A stretch of 64,000 bases of DNA, taken from NCBI GenBank assembly GCA_009760855.2, contig WPIO01000006.1:9271001-9335000 (forward strand). The letters run 5' to 3'. The translations under genes and the position numbers were made by a program. The notes beneath the pieces are model-generated. The model ran no database searches and was not told where the DNA came from. It saw only the letters and a program-made list of their open reading frames with translations. The stretch comes from Cristatella mucedo (lineage: Eukaryota > Bryozoa > Phylactolaemata > Cristatellidae). This document shows positions 12,115 to 24,139 of the stretch, piece after piece. Numbering within the stretch: the stretch's first letter is position 1; each line of letters opens with the position of its first letter.

Positions 12115-12160
12115 CTCACCCTCTCTCTCCTCACTTCTCTTCTTAAGCTCTTCTCTTTTC
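11998..12160. repeat. Polypyrimidine tract, (CTC)n-rich
   Basis: C and T make up nearly all of this stretch, with a core of CTC/TCC triplets at about 12060-12105. Frames across it read as poly-leucine, poly-proline or, on the other strand, poly-glutamate, and are artefacts. Confidence 0.95.
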
Positions 12161-13687
12161 ATGAAAGGAGAGCTGGGGTTCACATAACAATCATCCATCA
12201 TAAGCTGTACTAATGATACCCAGGTAAAGATGCTGCAACGCCTCAAAAACAGCTGCTACTTCTGCTGTGGCCGAATTGAGGCAAATGCTCTGCTGACGAA
12301 TAGACGCTCATTATCTTTGGTCTGCTTGGCACGGCTAGTGGTACGGCAGCAGCAGTAGAACAACAGGCACAGTGGTCAGCATTCGTCAAGACCGCTGCAT
12401 CGGCTGAGTGGGGTGGCAGCAACGGCCGTTGCCAGTAGATAATATGCATGTGCTAACCAGACCACTCTCACTGGACACACAAGCGGCGAATACCTCAAGT
12501 CTAAAGCAAATTGTTCCTCCGATGAAGCCTGCGAGGTCACCTTTGCCACCTTAGTACTCAACTGCCAACCAGCCAAAGGTGTTGACAAACCCAATGACAG
12601 ACTTTCAGGCTATGCACTGCTTGCGAATAAGCGCAACGATTGCCATTGAAACGGTCAGTTATGAATCATTGGCTTGCATCAAGCACGGTAGAGTGGCATT
12701 TACATCTACCTCTAGACCATGCTTGCATAAGCATGCCACAGCTCGCATGCAGGATGCCTGCTTTCTGCTGGGTGGAGATCCCCAGAGTTTGCACACCAGT
12801 GCTGATGCCATGTCTTCCTTAGTGTTAACACTACGTGCTGAAAGTGTCTGCGTGAACCACAACCTTCATTCGAGGTTTCTTACGAGATTAACGAGTAACC
12901 TTTCTGATTTCTCACCTTCGCACCATGCTGATGTGAAAAAGTGATTCTCGTGATGAGAACTGCATAGCATAAGTCACGGTTTTTTGCCAGCAGATTCAAC
13001 CTGGAGTCAGAGTCTGCTGAAGGACTGCAAAAGCTGTACTCCAAGGCTGCGGTTTATTCTGCTGCACCTACCGCAGAGTGGTCCGGCTTGTTATACCCGG
13101 GACGCCTGTCGCCGTCTCAAAATTCATAAAAACTTATCAACAAGCACCGGTTGCAGAGACCCCAAATTGATCACCTCATTTTTTATTCTTCCACATTGCC
13201 GGCATTTGCGACATTCATTTCCAGAGCCGATTTATTTTCTCTTGGGTGCTTGTGCTTGCATTTCACGACCCAGGTCATGTGTCCAAGTCCTGCAGTAGAC
13301 GACTCGTTGTTGCCCACGGTAAGTGCTGCGATAGCTGCTTGCGTCTTCTGCCAATAAAAAAATGAGAGAGATGAATCAGCTGACATACCAGTTTAATGTA
13401 TTCTTATAATTACTTTCAATAACCCACTTCAAGGTAATCAAAAAAGTCTTGCATATTACGGCTTCTTTTATGACTCGCCAACATCAGAAGCAATGTAAAT
13501 TCTTAAATTGAAGAAAAGATCAGCTGAATCGACAGCCTGAAGTATATAGATAGTGGCAGAAAAAACCTTACCTGCGCTCTTCCATGCTTACTGTTTAATC
13601 GATCACATCGGTTGATCGTCAATCTATTGTTTAGGGTTCAATAGATGGCCATGTTAAAAAATCTAAGCGGCTCGAGTAAAAAAATGG
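12161..13687. other. Unassigned DNA
   Basis: Several frames of 60-121 codons overlap on both strands (the longest is 12579-12944, plus) and none has a recognised domain. No LINE or SINE match was seen. Confidence 0.4.
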
Positions 13688-13840
13688 GTAGCTGATTAAA
13701 CAGCCTCATTTTTAAATCGGTAGAGGAGTCTTAACGGCAATCATCCCAGCTTGCAGTGAGCAACAAAGGATCATCCACAACAGGACTCGAACCCACGATC
13801 TGGGTCGTGAAGAGTGCATCACGCTTAAGACATCCATACA
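13688..13840 (-). mobile_element. SINE-1 copy (minus strand)
   Basis: The complement of the B box (GGACTCGAACCC at about 13781-13792) follows the 3' part, which begins at AGCTGATTAAACAGCC (13688). The AGCC/GGCT and GCTTGCAG hairpin cores are only partly preserved. The head ends in unmatched sequence near 13840. Confidence 0.8.
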
Positions 13841-14019
13841 AATGCACACAAGAAGACAATTCAGGGCTGCTGATCTTTAGGACCCTGGTTAGTAGCGAGT
13901 ACCGAATCATTCACGGGTAAGCGAGCGAAGCACTCAGGAGAAAAGACAAGCCCTGCAAGACCCAAGGAAAGCTGAGCGTGGAAAAAATGTGTCGGCAACT
14001 GAGACTTGGATGACTTTGA

Positions 14020-14722
14020 GTCATTTAAAACGGTGAAAGAACCCGGATGCGATCTCTAGATCTTTGGTGCAGACAAACTGAAAGCCCGATTAGCAGAAGA
14101 TTTAAATGTAGAGCTATTACTAGTGAGATGACTGGACGCCAATGAGTGGGTGGTTTGAGAGGCGCTGGAGGAGCAAGAAGGCTAGATTGGTTGGCTCGCC
14201 CAAGCGTGGTGTGACCTGTAGGCCAGAAAGAGCATCTTGAAGACGATTCTATGCTGAACAGTGAGCCCAGAAAGATGAGACATATTGTTATATAGGCGTG
14301 ATGCCATGAACACAGTGCTACCTGTCTTTAGCTTTCTTAGTTCTGCCTATACATGACCTAATTTTGGAGACCATCTTCAGTTGAAAGTAGTCCAAATTGA
14401 CAACAGAAGTACTGTGCTCATACAATGTCGAGTCGTTTTGGAGCACCGTGTATAGATTAAGGACGGACGTCGCGTAATCAATACTAGACTATCCTTTCGT
14501 GAGGGTGATGTTTTTTTAACTTAACGATGACAATAGGCAATCTTGCCGCTAAGATTCGAGAAGTTAGTGGCTATCCAAGTGCAACAGTCGTCGTCGGCGA
14601 AGGTTTCAAGGGAATTCAGAGAGTCAAGCGCAGAGCAAGGCTACGAAGGGCCGAAAGTGACGTAGAGCTGATTGTCATCGGCGAAGAAAGGAAAGCCAAT
14701 ATTGCATTCTGCTTTGCCTTCG
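14020..14722 (-). mobile_element. Diverged LINE relic, reverse transcriptase fragment
   Basis: The minus strand reads in LINE order. A motif C-like FFADDNQLYVTFGP lies at about 14660-14700 (YADD in the family, here FADD). A WIATNFSNLS segment equivalent to WMAANFLKLN follows, then DYFQLKMVSKIRSCIG at about 14350-14395. The end of the C-terminal domain reads SSANRAFSLSAPKI near 14055-14095. Stops and frameshifts separate the blocks. It is more diverged than LINE-A and may belong to a separate L2/CR1-group family. A short GA repeat (14725-14745) and a gypsy relic lie directly upstream. Confidence 0.6.
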
Positions 14723-14724
14723 TT

Positions 14725-14745
14725 GAGAGAGAGAGAGAGAGAGAG
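14725..14745. repeat. Short (GA)n run
   Basis: Ten uninterrupted GA dinucleotides lie between the LINE relic and the gypsy relic. Confidence 0.9.
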
Positions 14746-14879
14746 TTTGTTCGTGTGCTAGCGCATAGCTTGACTACAGATTTCTTTCTGGTCTGCAGCA
14801 GCTAGTGTTTGATAAAGAACAGCAGTGATTTATTCTCGCAGTCTCATTGATGATCAGTATACAGCGACGTTGTTGGGGC

Positions 14880-15330
14880 TCATCTACAACAATCGGCGAG
14901 TACCCGATTTTTACTCGGTGTCTACTAGAGCTGTAAGGAGTGTCACGAGAGTCGCAAGCTGATTCGCTGCAGTACTGGTTAAACCTACATAATTAGCTCT
15001 TTCACCAAACCAGGTTCGGTCTATGGCCAGCCTTAACTGTTACGGTTTGACAAAATATATATTGGTGAAAGCGCTCAAAGCTGAACTCGATTGACGTCAG
15101 ACCATTTTCTATTTCGGTGCACCGTTGGTGCGTCGGAGTAATGGTACCAAGTTATGGCGTTGTACTGCACCCAAGCCACATGGCATTGCATGCACAGACA
15201 GCATACCGTCCTTAGAACGATCGGAGATTCGAATAATTGGGGCTTTCCCACTGTTTCTTTTACAGCATCGTAAGCTTTGCTCTGAGCTGCACCCCACCAC
15301 ACCACAACGGGGTATCTGGTTACATTAGGT
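14880..15330 (-). pseudogene. Ty3/gypsy retrotransposon polymerase relic (RNase H region)
   Basis: The minus strand, read from 15330 down, gives pieces in the order expected for the end of a Ty3/gypsy reverse transcriptase and its RNase H. First is WWGAAQSKAYDAVKETVGKAP (about 15300-15240), equivalent to the conserved W..eq..AF..lK segment. Next is SVHAMPCGLGAVQ (about 15200-15160), equivalent to the DAS..GLGAVL catalytic strand. Then FHQYIFCQTVTVKAGH (about 15080-15035) matches the F..Y..G..f.v.tDHkPL block, and a QRISLRLS/KNRVLADCCR-like stretch (about 14975-14885) matches the LQRM and ADALSR blocks. Several frameshifts and stops separate them. The catalytic aspartate of the DAS motif is not preserved. 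No LTRs, gag or integrase were found. Confidence 0.65.
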
Positions 15331-16410
15331 GCTGTAGAGTGGTTGATGTATATATGAGAGCCTCGGGCGAAACGTAGCCAGATGGTTTACTTTGGCCACA
15401 ATCTGGACTATTTTATAGTTATTTGGGTAGGTCAACTCATTTTATAAATAAACCTTCACCGGATCTAGCCTAATGCATTGAGAACTGAGAACATGCTCAA
15501 GGTGTAGCAGTTTGGTCTATTGAAACCTGCATTTCTCGCAGTTTAGTTCTCAAAGACTTTGTATAACTTGTCTAAATCTCATATCTTGCTTTTCCGAGAT
15601 AGAGCCCGATACTAGTTCGTCATAACTGAATTAATGCACGCAAATAATTTGGGCAGTGCTGTTTGCTGTTATCACCGGTAGTATTTTGGGAGCCTAAGAT
15701 ATCCAGAGAGGCATTTTAGGAAAGCGGTTGCTACCAAAAAATTTAGCTATGGCTGTAAGCAGACTGACAGGCTTGTCGACAGCTACTTGTAGAAAGATTG
15801 ACCAGGACTCTGCAGTGAGGGTATTGACCATTAGATTCCGATCCTCGTTGATTAGTGAATCGTTTTGCCGGTATGTCGGGGGCTACTCTTTTTCTCACAG
15901 CGTAGCCTTTTCTTGAGCACTCGATCCCATGCAGACACTGAGCTTGTCATTGCAGGGATCTGTAAGCAGCACCATCCACTTGGCTTACCCAATCAGTTGC
16001 CTCTGTCGCTCAGGCTATTGCATCACACTCTAATCTGTCAGGCTGTTGCTTTAGCTGGTCCGATAGCTAACTTGGACTCGTCGAGCAGGTTGTAACAGTT
16101 GCTAAGCAACCCATCGCTGCTCAGTTTCATATTTATCGTGCAAGTGCCTAATGCCTTTTGAACTATTCTCGAAGCCTCAGACTTGGTATGCAAGCGGAGC
16201 AGTTGCCTATCAGCTATATAATGTGCTTACATTGTACTTCAAACGCTTTGGAATCCCACCGGCGTTAGTACATCGTCGTCGTCTATGAAAGATGAACCTA
16301 AGTGTACGCTACCAACTCTTGAATAAAGCTAAGAAGACCGCCTCGCCTAGGGCATTCAAAGGGTTGCCATCGTTGACGCTCAGTTTAAATAAAATAATAA
16401 CAACAAAAAA
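15331..16410. other. Unassigned DNA
   Basis: No gene recognised. Short frames at 15728-15916 and 15865-16095 show no motif. The left edge may hold further decayed gypsy sequence. Confidence 0.4.
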
Positions 16411-16580
16411 TAGCTGATTTAAGAGCCACTTTTGTATAGTGACAGAAGAGCCTTTACGGCTATCGCCACCACTTCCAGTGGCGATAAAGGGTCAGCCACC
16501 GCAGGATTCGAACCCACGACCTTGGTCATGAGGTCGTGAAAAGCAGCCACCTTACCTAGTGTGCCATCGTCGACGCTCAG
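16411..16580 (-). mobile_element. SINE-1 copy (minus strand), well preserved
   Basis: The 3' end begins at TAGCTGATTTAAGAGCC (16411). AGCC-tttac-GGCT and a CCACTTCCAGTGG hairpin region follow. The complement of a perfect B box is GGATTCGAACCC (16504-16515), and the complement of the A box region is near 16555-16570. An AT-rich stretch at 16386-16410 lies just beyond the 3' end. Confidence 0.9.
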
Positions 16581-17279
16581 TTTGGACAAGGTAGGGGGTA
16601 GATGCCCTGTCGTCAAAGCAGCTAGCATCATTTTGCCTGCGCCTCACCGTTCTACCTACTTCGAACCCTACAATCTTTACCATTGACAAGCAGCGACTGG
16701 AGCCAAGACAGCTGCATTTGAAGTACATTGGTATACCCAAAGTGTGAGCCACATTGGCGTGGGATAAGCGTGTCAAGGCATTTGCTACATGTGCGCCTCA
16801 CACAAATAGCAAGTGTAGTTTGATAGTCTCCAAACCACAGGACACCGTGGAGAACATCGGAGCTGGCCTACAGAGACATGTATTCAGCCGGACGCCGCAG
16901 GGGGGGGGGGCAGTAGGCAACCGCTCATTCAGGTGTCCTCATCGTAATTTAATTCGCCCTCGTCGGTCTTCTGCATGTGGTTACTTAACACTCACCGCCA
17001 TAAATCGCAGTGGCCCATAGGCCGCCAGCAGAGCCATAAACTCTTCTGGGCCATCAATAACGCTGGGCTATAAACTGGCCGTTGTGGCAATAGCAAGGCA
17101 ATAAATAAATGCCATTGAACCATAATCTACAAATGCCATAAATCAGCCACAGCATGGATTAGCCGGATTGAGTAGCTGTGTGAGCTTACAGCAGTTTTTG
17201 CATAAACTGTTCATATGCTGAGCAACTCAAAGACACGTTCGACTAGTAATCTAGTAACATTAACAGTAAGACATTTGAA
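16581..17279. other. Unassigned DNA
   Basis: No gene or known repeat. A run of ten G residues occurs near 16901-16910. GCCATAAA-type words recur loosely at 16997-17150 without a clear period. Confidence 0.4.
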
Positions 17280-18250
17280 TAGCACCCAAAGAAAAATAAA
17301 TCTGATTCTAGGCATTTTACATTTGTTTAAAAGGTAGCATATTTAGTGTGCAGTGTCGACAAATCGCACCCATCATTAAGTACGTAGAAAGTCCGCTTCG
17401 GGCTTTGAGTGCATACGAGCTAAAGGCACGGTCTCCAAAGGTTTGGGGGTTATAGGCACAGCTAAAAGACTTGAGATAGACCACGGAGTGGTACGTTGAT
17501 TACCTAGCCTGATTGCGAAGTATTTCAGATAGATAGGCTAGAGCAAGAGAATGAAGTAACCTAGAGTGAGTCACAGAAGCCATAAGTTGGTACGCTACTT
17601 GATGGGGAGCTATTGCAGGTAGGCGACTATTGCAGGTAGTCAAGAAGACGTTTAATGTGGAAACGGCGACACTCTCGACGAACAAGCGAACAAACGTACC
17701 TGCAGAATTTTGCACCAACTCTAAGCGCTTTACTGCACAGGCCCGAAGACCTGCTAGTAGTGATTTGCAGAAGTCGAGACGAAATGTCACGAATGCATGG
17801 TTCAACTTGGATATGGTATCATTGTCTAAGTAGACCCGAATTCTAGTATGTTACGAAGCTGAAAGTTGTCAGACCTGACTGTGGACCTGATGTGGTCGTC
17901 TAGTGAAAGGTCACTTTGTAACATGACACCCAGATTGTATTCAGATGCCACCGGTGATATGCTGGCAGGGTTCATTTTGACAGATGGATTTTCCAATTTC
18001 TTTTTAAAACGATGCTTACCAGTAACAAGTAATTTGGTTCTATCGTCAACCAATCTGAAAAACCGTGCTTCCCTGGAAATGTGAATTTCAGCAATACATG
18101 ATGCAAGAATGTTAAGAGAGTTCGACTTGCTGTAAGGCAGGGCAATATAAGCACAGATACAGCTGTGTATGCCATCTGCCTGAAAATTACCGCCTAAATT
18201 TTGCGTGGTGATTACATTGGCAAGAAGTGATGAGAACAGCTGCAAAGACA
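17280..18250 (-). mobile_element. LINE-A copy (minus strand), decayed
   Basis: The diverged 3' end (equivalent to the stem-loop and the sequence before it) is at 17283-17345. After a deletion comes the reverse transcriptase C-terminal coding region from about 17400, where the GTCTCCAAAGG landmark lies at 17431. It continues through the equivalents of the DFCNSLL (near 17760-17785), DLSLDDHI (about 17890-17915) and DDTNLL (about 18020-18045) regions up to about 18250, near motif C. The frames at 17500-17805 and 17826-18245 (minus) are fragments of it. Confidence 0.8.
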
Positions 18251-18500
18251 GGACGATTGGTGCGGAGGTCTACGGAATAATAGGTGATAATAGCTTTCGC
18301 GTCAGTCTCAGCCAGAGGTTGATCTGGTGCCACCGAGGCTGATAGGCGAGCAGTTTCTATCAATCGAACATTGATTGTCTGTGCCGTTATATCTTGCGAT
18401 AGGCTAGCGGGTTAGCATCGGATCTACTTCTGATATTAGGTGCCCGTGGATATCAGTCGAAATCACAATTGTAACAGCTTTGGTCTTGCAGCATTTTCTC
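18251..18500. other. Unassigned DNA
   Basis: Nothing recognised. Confidence 0.35.
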
Positions 18501-19080
18501 TTTTTTTATTTCCATGTAAACTGCAGCTCATGACGAGGCGTCGTGCGTCGGCCTAAAATGATTCGTGGGACTCGGTGGGCTTCTGCACCGTCGCTTCACA
18601 GATGCGCATCTCCCACGTACGCGCCACGTACGCTTGTACCGAACTCGGCACCTTGTTGAAGCGTTGGGAACGGTCTATAATTCGTCGTAGTTTTCGGCTT
18701 AGGTCCATTGAAATGTCGTGAGCTTCTATTGTCACCCTGTCCATAGTCGTGTGCATGAGGGCTAGCTGACTCGTGCCCCATTTTTGCCCAGCTTTCCTGG
18801 CGCCTTAATGAAGAACTCAAAGCGTGATGGCAACTTGGGCCACTCCGATGAGGTGCCATTCTCAGACGGGAGCCCCGTTGGGCCTCCGTATTCGCGGCCT
18901 CAGTAAGTCGCTAAACTTGCGACACCGCGCTACGAAGTCAGCAGCTGAGCGCATGTCACTAGACAGACGGAGCTGTACAGCTGGGCCCGCTGTCAGCTCG
19001 ATGCTATTCGGTGGTTGTCTATACCAGTGGGCTTCACTTCAACTGATTAGCAGCCGCGTATGCTGAGGCAAGCAATTGTA
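18501..19080 (-). other. Coding-like minus-strand segment, family not recognised
   Basis: Two minus-strand frames look like pieces of one decayed protein. One reads RSAADFVARCRKFSDLLRP (about 18955-18899). The other, after a frame change, covers 18553-18756 and includes DISMDLSRKLRRIIDRSQRF and an AYVARTW segment. Composition is charged and helical, like a gag or ORF1-type protein, but I cannot name a family. It lies between a LINE-A copy and a LINE-B copy. Confidence 0.25.
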
Positions 19081-19119
19081 CACGCTGTGCGTGCTCAACG
19101 CCTTTCGAACTCATTTACA

Positions 19120-19712
19120 CCAGACTCGCCACTTGGTTCACGATTTTCTCATAACGCCAAGCTATTGTAGCAATGATGCTTGTGCTTCTGTCTCCTTGGC
19201 TAAAAGAGCTAGGATGGCTGCCGGTTGATCAACGGATACAGAGCAACGTTCTTACGCTGACCCACAAGGCCAAGGCCACTTCTTGGCTCCTCCATACCTT
19301 GCTGAACTGCTGCGCCAGTTTCAGCCTCCTCGTGCCCTCAGGTCCAGTATGGACAATAAATTGACTATTCCTTTCCTCCGCTTTAAGACCGTTGGCGACA
19401 GAAGCTTTTGCTCTGCAGGTCCTAGACTGTGGGGAACTCACTTCCACGATTCTTACGCAGCGGCAACTACTCTCCTGCTGCCGACTATGGCTCATCCTTT
19501 ACAGCGGTCCTGAGCTGCTACTTCCATGCTACTCACTACCTCAACTGCTCTCCTGACTCTGCTATGGTTAAGACTTTCTCTTTGTTGCGCGAGACGAAGT
19601 CTGTTGGCTACCGAATGCGTACCGAAAGCCGCTTAGGCTGTGAGATCGCTATACAAAAATCTTCTGCTTAACACCCACATAGTCTTTGTAGAGTTGCAGA
19701 CGGTAATACATT
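19120..19712 (+). mobile_element. LINE-B copy, reverse transcriptase C-terminus and 3' end
   Basis: It encodes the closing domain of an L2/CR1-type reverse transcriptase with one frameshift. KELGWLPVDQRI lies at about 19205-19240. After the shift come APPYLAELLRQFQPPRALRSS (19284-19345) and FLRFKTVGDRSFCSAGPRLW (about 19373-19432). The 3' untranslated region runs to an ACATTT-type end near 19712. It is a different family from LINE-A: the 3' region, tail and protein sequence all differ. This is the longest LINE-B copy here. Confidence 0.8.
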
Positions 19713-20507
19713 TCAGTAAAGCTGTCATCTCTTTGCTTTCGCCTATTTGTTGTCCCGTAGACCGCAATGAAACACGCGAATCCATTTCCTTCATTTATTA
19801 AACGCAATCTTCCTCCCGCTAGTCACGTTCAGATGGAACAAGCTTAAATTATAATTCGCCATTCTGTACTATATTGAATTACATTTCCTTTAATTACTTC
19901 GGGTCATCTTCTGCGCTGTAGGCCCATGAAGTACACACTTAGCTGTGAGCTCTGATCGCCAGCTCGAAAGCTTTAGCATGTCAACTAATATTGAATATGT
20001 CGGTCAACAAAGGTCAAGTCTGCAGAGTATTATTAAACGAACGCGAGTAAAACCAGTAAGATGAGTACGCAAATCGCTCTGCTTAGTACTTAATTTCAGC
20101 AGTCGTGTTACTTTATTTTAGCAATCCTTTTGCCTTCTCTTCTTTCTCACTCTCTCTCTCGAGGCACTTACGATGACGAGAAAATAGGTGCTCATTAAAG
20201 CTAAGGAGCTAAGAACTGAGCCGTGTCGCTGTCTAACAAAGAATACCGACGTGGTCCTCCATTGTTCACCGACATGTTCGCGGGGTTGCCTGTTACCCAC
20301 GCCGCCTGCGCCGTCAGGTCTCCTCCAATCAAGTACACTAGTCCATGAAGGTTGCCATTCCCGACTGAAAGCAAGCAACCTCAGCTCCTATCCAGTGCTG
20401 CTTGCAAGCAGCACTCCTATTTCCAAAATATCAAAAATTAAATGAGTGCTGATAAGACCATATTATTCATGCATAACAATTCCACACAATCGGACTGATA
20501 TTCGTAA
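19713..20507. other. Unassigned DNA
   Basis: No gene or repeat recognised. Frames at 20118-20378 (minus) and 20188-20445 (plus) overlap and carry no motif. Confidence 0.4.
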
Positions 20508-20715
20508 GATTAATAATACATTTTTCAGCGCCCTCAGATAATCAATCTCTTTCTAGGCACTTTACATTTGCTATAAAGGAAGCATGATCGAATGATTACC
20601 GGTAGCATGCTCAATGAATAGCAAGCGTAACATGATTAAAGGTAAAATGCACAGGTTCAGCGGGCAAATATGGTTAGTGGCAGCATGCACAATGTCAGCA
20701 CGCAGTGATATACAG
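20508..20715 (-). mobile_element. LINE-A 3' end fragment (minus strand)
   Basis: A short AAT tail is followed by the stem-loop (CAGCGCCCTCAG at 20528, partner near 20557-20567) and three tandem 38-bp-type units at about 20595-20710. No coding sequence is included. Confidence 0.85.
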
Positions 20716-22823
20716 TGTCTGCACAGTGTCAATATGAAGTGCGGCGGTCATATTAGGTGGTTTTGGTGGATGTCCTCCCGTAGCTTTGCACTACAGTAGA
20801 GCCTTACTGGGTGCTGCATGGGATACTGGCGGCCAGTGGCCGGCATCCCGAGTCACCGAGAGCGTCCTGCGGCGGCGGCGGCGGCGGCGGCGGCGCGGCA
20901 GAAGCAGGCAACGAGAGCATCAGCATTCACGGCTCATTGCGTGCATCGAGTCAGTAGCAGCTGTCATGTGCCGATCCCCGTCGCAACTGCTCCTCTTCAT
21001 CCCCGACATATTGACAACGGAAAGCCAGAGCAGCTGATTTTTGCGCAGAGAAGATCCATGGAGAACTCCGAATAACGGTGAGGACTGGTTCTGTATGGCC
21101 TTGCGAATCCAACGCCGATTTCGGAGCGATTAGCGCTTGATGGAAGCGGTCAAGGCCAATTATCCTGCTGGGCAACGATGCTCTTTAAGCCAGCGACAGC
21201 AAATGTTAACAACTTCACCTGCTCTGCCTACCTTGAGGGTGGCCGAGCACCTGCTCAACATGCCAGAGGTGGGCAAAGCATCTGCTGCCGGCTGCCTTGG
21301 ACGAATCTTGACATGCTGACCAGCACTCTCTTGCTCTCGATCGATTTCAAGAGTTGCTTATGAACGTCGCTCGTCTCTGACTGCCCTGGCTTTTAAAGGT
21401 TTTGAACTCACCCAATTTTGAGGCTGCACTTGGGAAGAACAATCCCGGATTTTTAGACCACCTTTTTGTACATTGTTCACTTACCGCGTCTGAAGGTCGG
21501 CTGTTATAATTATACGCTGTTTGTATAGCGGCTGGAGGGCCTTTGTTGCTCTCACCTCGTTTTGCAGCTGACAAAATGTGAAGTTGCGCAATCTCAAGCA
21601 TTGAGCACACTATCAAAAGCTCGAGATCCAACAATCAGTGCCTACTACAAGTTGCCGTCTAATCGTAACCCGTGATTCTTCCTGTGGGGCAAGGCATTCG
21701 CCGGCCCGACCAACGCTAGCCGTTTTAGGCTGTTCCAAATGGTGACAGGTCGAGACCTTGCTTTTTGCTAATCTCGCGTTTGCCTATTCTGCCTCTTTAA
21801 AATGTACCGCTTAATACGGCTTGTTTTTTATTCCTGCGTGGCGTGTATGAAGATCCGTCTTATTATATAACTCCAAAAAGTCGCAAGGACTAAGCGGATG
21901 TTACGCTGAAGAGGTCTGTACATCGCGCTCAAAGCCTGCGAGGCTTTCGGTACGCATACGACACCGCACGCTTCGGACGATTGGATTAGTACGATTTTAA
22001 CCACACCAGAGCATAATCTTCCAGCGACCGCTTTTCTCACCGTTCGAGCAGGTAGAGCGAAACGCAGCCGATAGATCGAGCTGGGCTACGGCAGGGTCAT
22101 TCCCGCCACCGTTTATGCTTAGGATTTCGCTGGTCGGTCACACGGAGCACAGCAGTATCAGTAGAGTGCTATCGTTTGAATACCGGCTGAGTTTGCTTTT
22201 TGAAATTTCATTGCTGTCAATACGCTCCATGAGCTGCTGAGCAACGATATTTTCAAGATTGGCTGACAAAAACAAAAGGAAGATGCGAGACTGGGCGATT
22301 GTTTGTGTGCTCTTTTATTATTTATGGGACGATGACTGATATTTGTGAACTCTTTGTTCGGGAAGCATTAGAAATCAGAGTCATGACTGGACCTAGTTTG
22401 TTTTTTGAGAAGGCCGAACAAGAGATTAAAGTAGAAGGGTGAACAGGTGACAAGCTCCTTTACTGGACTAGCTACGGCAGTTCGTTCATTAGATAGGAGG
22501 CGTTCGCGTCCTCCTCTCGGTAGAATAAGCATGCTTTCACCACCAGCCCTTTGACGCGACTGATTGCTGGCACGACTCACTAATCCCACACAAGCCCTTC
22601 GAAAAATCATGAGCCTAGTCTTGAAAGCGATCCATCGTCGACGGTACCCGCATTCTAGTAAACAGCCCCGCTTAAGGACGTGAACGAATAATTAAGGTGT
22701 GGGCGTTCTTGATAGCTGCTCTTCGCTGCCACTGCCGGCGTACTTGCACGTATTTTTGCTGCATCGACAAATTTAGTGAATGCGTGCTTCGAGGCGCCAT
22801 CTCCACCAGTATTTTCGCAACGC
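20716..22823. other. Unassigned DNA with a short (CGG)n run
   Basis: A CGG trinucleotide run lies at 20870-20895. Frames of 60-95 codons occur on both strands without a recognised motif. No LINE, SINE or RNA gene was seen. Confidence 0.4.
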
Positions 22824-22975
22824 CGGTTTGACCCTGCGATTAAGGTGCTCGCCTCAAACCAAGGTCAGGGTAAATTTATTTGAGGACCGAGGCCATGGGC
22901 TTGAGCCCCATGGCATATTTGAAGCACCTAAATAGAGAATAAACTCTCTTAGGGCGCTGTACAAATGAATCGTAT
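22824..22975 (+). mobile_element. SINE-2 copy
   Basis: The tRNA-like head has an A box region (TTTGACCCTGCGATTAAGG at about 22826-22844) and a B box-like GGGCTTGAGCCCC near 22897-22909. The 3' end has the two halves of the stem-loop seen in LINE-A (AAGCACCTAAATAGAG and CTCTTAGGGCGCT, 22922-22958) and then an AAT-containing tail. Confidence 0.8.
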
Positions 22976-23641
22976 GTATATCGTATGCTTCTCTAAGTGC
23001 TAGCACCAGCTATGTGCGCTTTTTTCGCGACTGAAGAATGTACTTCAGGGCGATTCTTCGCGTTTATAATATTGGGAGTCAAATTAAATTTACAATCATT
23101 GCTGAGGACACAGCAGTGCTAGTCTTCTATTAAGTGTTGTAATAATGTAAAGCATTGTGCCTGAAAGACGTATTGCCACTGTGGCTTGGTTAAGGTAGCA
23201 ATCGATCTGATCGAGGAATTGAGTGCTTGAAATCTGAAGCTACTGCTTGCTCTGCAAAACAGTTTGGATTTGAAAGAGGCATCTCAGCCGAAATCACGTG
23301 ATTTCGAGAGCGGTGTTTAGCCATAACTAAGCAAATTTCGGAGCAGTGCTGCTCCGGAAATTAAGGTAACTGCGTATCAATGCTCATACAGTTGATTCCA
23401 CTTAAAAAATAGGCTCCGGTCAGCAATGGCCATAGGCGGAGTATTCCCATATGCGGAGTGAAACTATAGCTAGAGTAAATCTGGGTCGCCCAACTGCTAT
23501 TTTTATAGGCGGAGTATTCCTATATCCGATATTCTTATACGCGTAGTTGACTGTAATAAGTAGTTCATGAGGCAGTACCGGGCGCTAAACGATGGTAACT
23601 TTTGGCATTTAGATTTATTTTGCGTGAGAGTGTGGTTAAGC
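22976..23641. other. Unassigned DNA with a short direct repeat
   Basis: An imperfect direct repeat of about 24 bp (ATAGGCGGAGTATTCC core) occurs at about 23430-23454 and 23505-23530, separated by about 50 bp. No gene seen. Confidence 0.4.
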
Positions 23642-24139
23642 TCATGGCGGAAGTATATGATAGCTGGAGTAAAAGTTAGAAATATCTAAAGAATAAGTCA
23701 TGGCTAAACAGCAGTATGCTGAGACCACTACGAAGCTAGAACAAATGTGCGCTAAGGACGGCAGCAGGAGTGAACGTGCTACTGTTAATCTAGAAGATGT
23801 CAAGATCAAGATAGGATGACCGCTGTAGTAAAGGTGAAGGCCACGATGGAGCTTTCTCGTAGCGGAAACAGAAAACCCAATATACTTATTGGAAAGTCCG
23901 TTTATAAGACCGTATTCCTGTGCCTTAGCTTTGATTGAAGATGAGATTAATGAAGTAGTCGTTCTTCCTGCGCCGCTTATTTGGAGCCGATGACTTTTTT
24001 CAACTTGCTTGGAGACTGCTCCGGCGAAACCTGTCGATGCAATGACGGGCTGCTGTCCGCATGCTGGTCCGCAAGCTGCTGTACTTCTCTGCAGTGTCTC
24101 TCTGAATGGTGTCCATATCAGTTGAAATTTGCGGCACAA
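23642..24139 (-). other. Unrecognised open reading frame, 165 codons
   Basis: An uninterrupted minus-strand frame in DNA of ordinary base composition. The product is serine- and leucine-rich with a hydrophobic C-terminal third, and no motif is recognised. No splice signals or second copy support it. A chance frame is possible. Confidence 0.12.
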
